Below the pieces are notes generated by a model. The model had not been told where the DNA came from and did not search any database. It was given only the letters and a program-made list of their open reading frames with translations. Position numbers and translations under genes: made by a program. From Acidobacteriota bacterium (GTDB lineage Bacteria; Acidobacteriota; Terriglobia; Terriglobales; Acidobacteriaceae), in assembly GCA_021851465.1 (NCBI GenBank), contig JAJZDL010000056.1:1-13667 (forward strand): DNA of 13,667 nt, read 5' to 3'. Of this stretch, positions 8,536 through 13,667 are shown piece after piece (position 1 is the first letter of the stretch; the number at the start of each line of letters is the position of its first letter).

Positions 8536-8922
8536 TTAGCTCGGCTGTGCGTTGGCTGCAAGTATCCCCGCGAACGAGGCCCGATACGCATATACCAGGA
8601 ACGCCTCCAGCACGCCGGCAACCAGACCCGGTCCGATGCCCGATGGGTTCAGCGTGATGTGGAACAACAGAATGTTCACCACGATGCCCGCAAGCAGCGT
8701 CAGCCCGAGCGGAACGAACCGCCCGGCCAGCAGCATCAGCCCCGCCGCAGCCTCCACAAACCCGTAGAAGGCAATCCATCGGTGCATGAACATGAGTCCC
8801 ATGAGCGCGCCCGCGTCGCCCGTCGGCTGCGCCATATGCATGAATTGAAGGACCATATTCAACCCGAAGAACATAAACATCAGCCCCAGCAGAATGCGTG
8901 CAACCAACACCGCTGTCTTCAT
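8536..8922 (-). CDS. DoxX-family integral membrane protein
   Basis: A 128-residue protein starting MKTAVLVARILLGL, a typical DoxX opening. Start ATG 8922 is preferred over an upstream in-frame ATG at 8955, which would add 11 polar residues; GAGGGG and AAGAGAG precede the chosen start. Four hydrophobic helices are visible, about 4-24, 49-67, 70-90 and 98-118, with the small-residue and glycine pattern of the family. Residues 15-46 are unusually rich in Met and His (FMHM, LMGLMFMH), which could mean metal contact or just hydrophobic choice. DoxX proteins are linked to quinone or thiosulfate chemistry and to oxidative or sulfur stress, but most are uncharacterised. It faces away from norB and shares its upstream region. 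Confidence 0.88.
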   Translation of the reverse strand: MKTAVLVARILLGLMFMFFGLNMVLQFMHMAQPTGDAGALMGLMFMHRWIAFYGFVEAAAGLMLLAGRFVPLGLTLLAGIVVNILLFHITLNPSGIGPGLVAGVLEAFLVYAYRASFAGILAANAQPS

Positions 8923-8965
8923 CTCTCTTCGCCCCTCTGTTCGCAATGGTTTCAACTACACCGCA

Positions 8966-8994
8966 ACTATACCCTTTTATATCGTGCAACGATA
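8966..8994 (-). promoter_or_regulatory. Candidate doxX promoter with overlapping dyad operator
   Basis: On the minus strand, TATAGT (complement of 8966-8971) fits a -10 box (5 of 6 to TATAAT), about 43 nt before the doxX ATG. A perfect dyad TATCGT-TGC-ACGATA (8980-8994) lies immediately upstream and covers the expected -35 position, which itself is a poor match (TATCGT). A protein bound there would block RNA polymerase or replace the missing -35 contact. The regulator is unknown; no regulator gene is in the window. Confidence 0.5.
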
Positions 8995-9123
8995 CAGTGG
9001 CGTGGATCGATCGGCGCGGACACTGGCTAAACGTTTGTCGCCGAAGGCAAGGATTCGATGGGTTTCTTGTGCTGTGACTAAAGTCCCTGCATTCCTTTGA
9101 AGGGCGCGCTACCGTTGCTCTAT

Positions 9124-9155
9124 TGCATGGGGCCTGCCATGCAGACCGGCCGGTC
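9124..9155. promoter_or_regulatory. Two abutting dyads upstream of norB
   Basis: TGCATGG at 9124-9130 and CCATGCA at 9137-9143 form a perfect 7-bp dyad with a 6-nt centre. It is followed without gap by the perfect 12-bp palindrome GACCGGCCGGTC at 9144-9155. The pair ends 71 nt before the norB ATG. Either could be an operator or RNA hairpin. A TTGACA follows at 9164-9169 but has no -10 partner at the usual distance. I could not match the dyads to the NsrR, NorR or FNR-type consensus. Confidence 0.5.
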
Positions 9156-9226
9156 AGGGTTCGTTGACAGCATCCCGGTTCACCCTGTGCGGCAAGACAC
9201 TACGCATCGATGAATGAGGAGAGACC

Positions 9227-11473
9227 ATGTCTTATAAGCGGTATTGGTGGGCCTTGGCGCTTGTCATCGTCGGATCGTTCATGGTCCTGGGCAGCGAGGG
9301 CCGCAAGATGATCGGCGGAGCGCCGCCCCTTCCCGATGTCTACACCGCGGACGGACAGATCCTCTTCACCGGCAGCTCGATCACGGATGGACAGGGCGTG
9401 TGGCAATCCATCGGCGGACAGGAGATCGGCACCGTGTGGGGCCATGGGGCGTACGTCGCCCCCGACTGGAGCGCCGACTGGCTGCATCGCGAGTCCGAGT
9501 TCCTGCTGAACACCTGGGCGGTCCGCGACGGCGCGCCCAACTTTGCCGCACTCAGCCTGGACCAGAAGGCCATCCTCAAGGCCCGCTTGATTCGCGCCAT
9601 GCGGACCAATACCTACGACGCATCGACCAACCGCGTCGTCATCGACGCCGATCGCGCGGCTGCATTCACGCAGCTTGCGTCCTACTACGCCGACATCTTC
9701 GCCAACGGTCGCTCCGAATACGCCATCCCGCGCGGCGCTTTGACCAACGTCCAGAAGCAGCACCAGCTAGCGGCATTCTTCTGGTGGACCTCGTGGGCGG
9801 CCAGCACCGAGCGCCCCAATTCGACCACCACCTACACCAACAACTGGCCGCATGAACCGCTGGTTGCAAACGAGCTGACCTCCGGCGCGCTGCTCTGGAG
9901 CATTCTGAGCATCGTCGGCCTTCTGGCCGGAATCGGCGGCATGGTCTGGTGGTACGCCTCGCAGGAGAAGGCCATGGTTCACGGCCCCTATCCAGCGACC
10001 GATCCCTTTCTGGCGGTGAAGGCGACCCCCTCGCAACGCGCCACGATGAAGTACTTCTTCGTGGTCGTAATCCTGTGGGGCGTGCAGATTGCGATGGGCA
10101 TTCTGACCGCTCACTATGCGGTTGAAGGCAGCGGGTTCTATGGCTTTCCGCTGGATCGTTACCTGCCCTACGCTGTGACCCGCACATGGCACCTGCAACT
10201 CGCCATCTTCTGGATCGCAACCTCGTGGCTGGCGACGGGCCTCTATGTCGGCCCAGCTGTGACCGGACACGAGCCGAAGTATCAACGGCTCGGGGTGAAT
10301 GTGCTCTTTGGCGCATTGATTCTTGTCGTCGGCGGATCGCTCGCTGGCGAGTGGCTCGGTATCCAGCAGCGTCTGGGCAATCTGTGGTTCTGGTTCGGCA
10401 GCCAGGGGTATGAGTACGTGGACCTGGGGAGGTTCTGGCAGATCCTGCTCTTCATCGGCCTGGTTCTGTGGCTGTCGCTGATGGTGGCTGCGCTCAAGCC
10501 TGCGCTCGTCCGCAGGAGCGAGGATCGCGCCCTGCTCACGCTCTTTCTCATCTCCAGCATCGCGATTCCGCTCTTCTATGCCGCGGGCCTCCTGTACGGA
10601 CAGCGCAGCAATCTGGTCACCGCGGAGTACTGGCGCTGGTGGGTGGTTCACCTCTGGGTTGAGGGCTTCTTTGAAGTATTTGCCACTGTCGTAATCGCAT
10701 TTCTCTTTACGCGATTGAAGCTGATCCAGATTCGCACAGCGACCAAGGCCGCTCTTTTTTCGACGACGATATTTTTATCCGGCGGAATCGTCGGCACCTT
10801 CCATCACCTGTACTTTGCAGGAGCGACGCCAGCGGTGATCGCTCTGGGCGCGATCTTTAGCGCGTTCGAGGTTGTGCCGCTCACGCTGGTCGGCTACGAG
10901 GCGTGGGAGAACATCCGGCTGGCGCAGCCGATCCAGAAGTCGCCGTGGATCGCGAACTACAAGTGGCCGATCTACTTCTTTGTCTCGGTCGCCTTCTGGA
11001 ACCTGGTGGGAGCGGGCCTCTTCGGCTTTCTCATCAATCCGCCGGTCGCGCTCTACTATGTGCAGGGGCTGAACCTCACTCCCCTGCACGGCCACACTGC
11101 GCTCTTCGGCGTCTACGGAATGCTTGGGCTTGGTCTCACGCTCTTCTGCATGAGGGCGATGGGCCCGGAACGCCCGTGGAAGGAGGGAGCGCTCCGGTTC
11201 TCCTTCTGGTCTCTCAATATCGGACTGAGCCTCATGGTGCTGCTCAGCTTGTTGCCGGTCGGCCTGCTACAGGCGTGGGCATCGATCCAGTACGGCACCT
11301 GGTACGCGCGCTCTGCTGAGTTTCTGCAAACGGGACAGATGCAGGCTCTCCGCTGGATGCGTGTCCCCGGCGACGTTCTGTTTGCCGCCGGGGCCGCGCT
11401 CTTCGCCTGGTTCATCCTCGGATTGCTGACCGGCCATTCCTACAAAGATGCAAAAGCCGCATCCAACCAGTAG
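9227..11473 (+). CDS. norB: Quinol-dependent nitric oxide reductase, single-chain type
   Basis: A 748-residue inner-membrane enzyme that reduces two NO to N2O with electrons from quinol. Residues 1-220 are the N-terminal extension with an anchor helix (6-22) and a NorC-like periplasmic domain. There is no CxxCH, so it lacks heme c, as expected for the quinol type. The NorB core has about twelve more helices. Visible metal ligands by family pattern: H322 (WHLQ), H475 and E479 (HLWVEG), H526-H527 (FHHLYF), and H621 and H623 (LHGHT). E548 in FEVVPL is the second conserved acidic residue. The ribosome binding site GAGGAG is 5 nt from the ATG, and length matches the family (about 750-790). It is followed by a cupin gene at 25 nt, so an operon is likely. 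Its role is most likely NO detoxification, since no nitrite reductase is seen here. Confidence 0.97.
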   Translation: MSYKRYWWALALVIVGSFMVLGSEGRKMIGGAPPLPDVYTADGQILFTGSSITDGQGVWQSIGGQEIGTVWGHGAYVAPDWSADWLHRESEFLLNTWAVRDGAPNFAALSLDQKAILKARLIRAMRTNTYDASTNRVVIDADRAAAFTQLASYYADIFANGRSEYAIPRGALTNVQKQHQLAAFFWWTSWAASTERPNSTTTYTNNWPHEPLVANELTSGALLWSILSIVGLLAGIGGMVWWYASQEKAMVHGPYPATDPFLAVKATPSQRATMKYFFVVVILWGVQIAMGILTAHYAVEGSGFYGFPLDRYLPYAVTRTWHLQLAIFWIATSWLATGLYVGPAVTGHEPKYQRLGVNVLFGALILVVGGSLAGEWLGIQQRLGNLWFWFGSQGYEYVDLGRFWQILLFIGLVLWLSLMVAALKPALVRRSEDRALLTLFLISSIAIPLFYAAGLLYGQRSNLVTAEYWRWWVVHLWVEGFFEVFATVVIAFLFTRLKLIQIRTATKAALFSTTIFLSGGIVGTFHHLYFAGATPAVIALGAIFSAFEVVPLTLVGYEAWENIRLAQPIQKSPWIANYKWPIYFFVSVAFWNLVGAGLFGFLINPPVALYYVQGLNLTPLHGHTALFGVYGMLGLGLTLFCMRAMGPERPWKEGALRFSFWSLNIGLSLMVLLSLLPVGLLQAWASIQYGTWYARSAEFLQTGQMQALRWMRVPGDVLFAAGAALFAWFILGLLTGHSYKDAKAASNQ

Positions 11474-11498
11474 CCGCCGCAAAGGAGAAGTTGAAGTT

Positions 11499-11819
11499 AT
11501 GGACTACACGTTCTTAAGCAATCTACAGACGGAGTTTGCGCTCCCTGAAAAAGGCATTCTGAGCCGCGTTCTGCACAAGGACGAGCATGCCAACGTCACG
11601 CTCTTCGGATTCTCCGCCGGCGAGGAACTCTCTGGGCACTCCTCGCCGACGCCGGCTGTTCTCTACTTCATCGAAGGGGAGGCCGAAGTCCAGTTGGCGG
11701 AGGACAAGGTCAACGCTCAGTCAGGCTCCTTCGTCTACATGCCCCCCATGCTGCCACACGGCATCTCCGCCAAAACGGCGGTTCGAATGCTGCTGGTTCA
11801 GATGAAGCCCAAACAGTAG
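11499..11819 (+). CDS. Small cupin-domain protein, norB partner
   Basis: A 106-residue single-domain cupin. The two beta-barrel motifs are recognisable: GEELSGHSSPTPAVLYFIEG (about 37-56) and GSFVYMPPMLPHGISA (about 73-88). The canonical HxH of motif 1 is reduced to HSS, while the His in motif 2 (LPHGIS) remains, so the metal site may be incomplete or differ from the usual 3-His-1-Glu. AAAGGAG (11481-11487) lies 11 nt before the ATG. The frame could be extended upstream into norB (ATG 11448), but that start lacks a site and would add basic residues. The gap to norB is 25 nt, so the two are probably co-transcribed. Function unknown; a sensor or accessory protein for NO or metal stress is inference. 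Confidence 0.85.
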   Translation: MDYTFLSNLQTEFALPEKGILSRVLHKDEHANVTLFGFSAGEELSGHSSPTPAVLYFIEGEAEVQLAEDKVNAQSGSFVYMPPMLPHGISAKTAVRMLLVQMKPKQ

Positions 11820-11875
11820 CAGCATTTGTCTGTGGAAATGCCCGACATCTCCGGCTTTCCAGGGGCCGAGCACGG

Positions 11876-11906
11876 GCAACGGAGACGCTTTCTCCATCGC
11901 CGTTGC
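11876..11906 (+). terminator. Weak inverted repeat after the cupin gene
   Basis: GCAACGG (11876-11882) pairs with CCGTTGC (11900-11906) around a 17-nt loop in the 112-nt gap before ispE. No T-run follows. It might end the norB-cupin transcript or be a dyad near the ispE start. Weakly supported. Confidence 0.25.
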
Positions 11907-11931
11907 ACGGATGGCCATAGAATCAGAGTCG

Positions 11932-13191
11932 ATGGCTACGCGCGTTCGTTCGTACTCGAAGATCAACCTGGGGCTGGCGATCGGGCCGGTGCGTCCGGAC
12001 GGCTATCATGCGCTGGCGACGCTCTATCAGACGCTGGCGCTGCACGACCGGGTGACGGTGGAGGCGCGGCGGCTTGAATCGGAAGACGCATCTGCTTCGC
12101 AGGGGGCGACGGTGGGTTGTGGGGCTGCTGCGCGGGCCTCGCGCATCTCGCTGACGACGAACCATGCGCAGGTTCCGACCGACGCGCGCAATACGGCGTG
12201 GAAGATGGTGGAGCGCGCGCTGGCACGGATGGATGTCGCCGCCGAGGTGGCGGTCCACATCGAGAAAAATCTGCCGGTGCAGGGCGGCATGGGCGCGGGA
12301 TCGGCGAACGCGGCGGCGGCGCTGATTGGGTTGGAGCGTGAGCTGGGGATTGCGTTGCCGGCAGCGGAGCGGCTGGAGCTAGCGGCGGAGGTTGGGTCGG
12401 ACGTGCCGCTGTTTCTCGTAGGCGGCACGGTGCTGGGATCGGGGCACGGAGAGTGCGTCGCGGCGATGCCGGATCTGCCGGTGATATGGTGCGTTGTGGC
12501 GATGCCGGAGGTGGGGGTCTCGACGCCGCGCGCCTTTCAGGAGTGGGACGGGCTGTGCGCGGCGAGAACCGAGGCGAAGTGCGGGGGCGCCACCCCTGCC
12601 CGTTCGACAGGCCCCGAGCCCGGCCGGGATGACGGCGCTGAACGAGCTGAGTTGACAGGCGATCCACAACTCGATAGACTAGAGAAATTGAGTCACGTTT
12701 ACGCATCTGTACTGGGGGGGCTTCCAGAGAGATCTGGGGCAACTCCCGAGACAGAGCTGACGCCTGACACATCCGGTATCGTTCGTGGCCTCTATCCTGA
12801 GAAACAACAGGGTGGCCTGGAGGGTGAAAGCTCTGGGCAGGGCGGAAGACTGAACGGTCTGGCCGGGAACACACTTCTCGCGCTTGTCCGCACCGGGATC
12901 GAAAACGACTTTGAAACGGTCGTCTTTCCTCAGCATCCCCTCCTGCGTGAAATCAAGCACGAATTGATGGGTGTTTCGGCTGGCGCGTCTTGTATCGGCG
13001 ATCCGGCGGATTCGAGTGGCAACGCGCTCGTCGCGGCGCTATCGGGTTCAGGCTCCGCTCTGTTCGGCCTTTACCGGTGCGAAGCAGATGCAAGGGCGGC
13101 TCAACAGCGCGTCCAGGCTGCCGGCTGCAAGGCCCTCCTTACGGAGACCTTGCCCCGACAACAGTACTGGCGCAACATGTTCGCAGAGTGA
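11932..13191 (+). CDS. ispE: 4-diphosphocytidyl-2-C-methyl-D-erythritol kinase
   Basis: The cytosolic GHMP-family kinase of the MEP (non-mevalonate) isoprenoid pathway; it phosphorylates CDP-methylerythritol at the 2-hydroxyl. Start ATG 11932 gives MATRVRSYSKINLGL, the family opening with K10. An in-frame ATG at 11911 would add seven residues; neither has a strong ribosome binding site. The ATP motif PVQGGMGAGSANAAAAL is at 115-131, the catalytic Asp is D157 (GSDVPLFL), and the C-terminal motif SGSGSALFGLY is at 371-381. The length of 419 exceeds the usual about 280-320. The excess lies mostly between about 210 and 315, between the MPEVGVSTP strand and the NDFETVVFPQHP helix. Part of that DNA looks like a palindromic repeat. 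Just downstream lie tRNA-Gln and a likely prs. Confidence 0.95.
   Translation: MATRVRSYSKINLGLAIGPVRPDGYHALATLYQTLALHDRVTVEARRLESEDASASQGATVGCGAAARASRISLTTNHAQVPTDARNTAWKMVERALARMDVAAEVAVHIEKNLPVQGGMGAGSANAAAALIGLERELGIALPAAERLELAAEVGSDVPLFLVGGTVLGSGHGECVAAMPDLPVIWCVVAMPEVGVSTPRAFQEWDGLCAARTEAKCGGATPARSTGPEPGRDDGAERAELTGDPQLDRLEKLSHVYASVLGGLPERSGATPETELTPDTSGIVRGLYPEKQQGGLEGESSGQGGRLNGLAGNTLLALVRTGIENDFETVVFPQHPLLREIKHELMGVSAGASCIGDPADSSGNALVAALSGSGSALFGLYRCEADARAAQQRVQAAGCKALLTETLPRQQYWRNMFAE
12583..12628 (+). repeat. Palindromic, repeat-like segment inside ispE
   Basis: GGGGC (12584-12588) and GCCCC (12611-12615) flank CCTG (12595-12598) / CAGG (12608-12611), and CCCGGCCGGG at 12619-12628 is a perfect 10-bp palindrome. 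The phrase GTTCGACAGGC in the middle resembles short intergenic repeats common in GC-rich bacteria. The segment codes for a low-complexity stretch (GGATPARSTGPEPGRDD) that the IspE fold does not require. It is in frame and adds no stop. Confidence 0.35.
12652..12680 (+). promoter_or_regulatory. Internal sigma70-like promoter in ispE
   Basis: TTGACA (12652-12657, 6 of 6) with a 17-nt spacer to TAGACT (12675-12680, 4 of 6). It lies right after the repeat-like segment and within the lineage-specific insertion, read in the same direction as tRNA-Gln and the downstream gene. No other good promoter was found before the tRNA. Expression is not shown. Confidence 0.45.
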
Positions 13192-13223
13192 TGCTCGCCG
13201 GCAGAGAACACCGGCGACCGTAC

Positions 13224-13297
13224 TGGGCGATCGACTAACGGTAGGTCAAGTGCCTTTGACGCACTCAGTCCAGGTTCGAATCCTGGTCGCCCAGCCA
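13224..13297 (+). tRNA. tRNA-Gln (anticodon TTG)
   Basis: The acceptor stem TGGGCGA (13224-13230) pairs with TCGCCCA (13287-13293), with discriminator G and an encoded CCA (13295-13297). The D-arm is GAC-TAACGGTAG-GTC, the anticodon arm AGTGC-CTTTGAC-GCACT, the T-arm CCAGG-TTCGAAT-CCTGG. Anticodon TTG reads CAA (and CAG by wobble). The U1-A72 first pair is typical of bacterial tRNA-Gln. It starts 32 nt after ispE, so it is probably processed from a longer transcript. Confidence 0.97.
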
Positions 13298-13607
13298 AGC
13301 GAGTCGACGCAACGGTACGAGGAGAGCGAACGAAGTCGGCGCGGGTCAAACATGCGCAGACGATCGGATGACTTCGGTCAGACGAGCAACTTAGGGTTCT
13401 TTGGCGGCAGCAATATGCCGCGGAAGTTGGACGGTTTTTGAAGTTTGCAGAGCGCGCCGCAATGGGCGCGAATGTATAGGTTCAGAAGCGAAAGTTTGAA
13501 GGGCCGAGTCTATTATTTCGCAGGGCGAAGTAGCGGCGCAGAAACAGGCGCCGTAAGACGTAAAGCAGCAGGAGCACCCGAGGTCAACCAGCCTGGAGGG
13601 TTTCGAC
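13298..13607 (+). promoter_or_regulatory. Hairpin-rich 310-nt leader between tRNA-Gln and the next gene
   Basis: No convincing gene. Five inverted repeats stand out: CGAAGTC / GACTTCG (13331-13337 with 13370-13376), GCGGCA-GCAATA-TGCCGC (13404-13421), CGCGCC-GCAATG-GGCGCG (13453-13470), TTCGC-AGG-GCGAA (13517-13529) and CGGCGC / GCGCCG (13534-13539 with 13548-13553). Two of the loops share GCAAT. GTTTTT (around 13434-13439) follows the second stem after about 12 nt, so that stem could end the tRNA transcript weakly. The ribosome binding site GGAGGG is at 13595-13600. Confidence 0.5.
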
Positions 13608-13667
13608 GTGGACAAACAAGACACGACTGCGGTTCTTTCCCCTATTTCAGGCCGGGCTGAGAGATCG
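13608..13667 (+). CDS. 5' end of a gene, possibly ribose-phosphate pyrophosphokinase (prs)
   Basis: GTG at 13608 follows GGAGGG (13595-13600) at 7 nt, a strong ribosome binding site, and the frame is open to the window edge for 20 codons (starts VDKQDTTAVLSPISGR). These residues show no motif. The call of prs, which makes PRPP for nucleotide, His and Trp synthesis, rests only on gene order: ispE is followed by prs in many bacteria. It could be another gene. If it is prs, the N-terminus would be extended, since the core usually begins with a lysine-phenylalanine-rich strand. Confidence 0.6.
   Translation, partial: MDKQDTTAVLSPISGRAERS

Noticed and set aside
9028..9046. Sigma54-like -24/-12 element upstream of norB (TGGCTAAACGTTTGT)
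   Set aside because: The GC of the -12 element is replaced by GT, and no NorR-type sites stand upstream; too weak to call.
9767..10651. 294-codon minus-strand frame in norB
   Set aside because: Lies wholly inside norB, whose helices and metal ligands are unambiguous.
12971..13441. 156-codon plus-strand frame crossing the ispE end and the tRNA
   Set aside because: It overlaps the ispE C-terminus and the whole tRNA-Gln; composition is Arg/Ser-rich without a domain.

Overview
The window looks like a piece of a chromosome from an acidobacterium of the Terriglobus / Granulicella / Edaphobacter type. This is inferred from high GC content, a very large secreted NHL plus YGTPNPTF-repeat protein of a kind abundant in that group, a long IspE, and an IspE / tRNA-Gln / downstream-gene order. 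No rRNA, CRISPR array, transposase or integrase is visible.

Layout. Positions 1-4371 (minus strand) hold most of one giant exported protein. It has a signal peptide, two blocks of NHL-type beta-propeller repeats separated by ASH-like beta domains, an Ig-like domain, then a tandem array of about 80-residue 'NNATRPYG' (MBG-like) repeats that runs off the left edge. Positions 4372-4915 are an intergenic stretch, AT-rich near the giant gene, with a 9-bp inverted repeat just before the next gene. Positions 4916-8407 (plus strand) carry a membrane-anchored TPR protein, a possible 35-codon leader ORF, a ClC-family chloride transporter with a C-terminal CBS-like region, and a small two-helix membrane protein.

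Positions 8536-11819 form a nitric-oxide-related block. A DoxX-family membrane protein is read leftwards. Divergent from it are a quinol-type nitric oxide reductase (norB, one 748-residue chain) and, 25 nt later, a small cupin. The shared 304-nt upstream region holds a dyad over the likely doxX -35 box and two abutting dyads in front of norB, which suggests dedicated regulation.

Positions 11932-13667 are housekeeping: ispE (non-mevalonate isoprenoid pathway), tRNA-Gln(TTG), a 310-nt hairpin-rich spacer, and the first 20 codons of a gene that context suggests is prs. IspE is about 100 residues longer than usual. The extra DNA contains a palindromic, repeat-like segment followed by a consensus-like promoter, which could feed the tRNA and the downstream gene.

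The points most worth a second look are the repeat-like insertion and internal promoter in ispE, the structured spacer after tRNA-Gln, the dyads controlling the norB/doxX region, and the altered ion-pathway signature of the ClC protein. I see no clearly new multi-gene system; the norB-cupin-DoxX neighbourhood is the nearest candidate.
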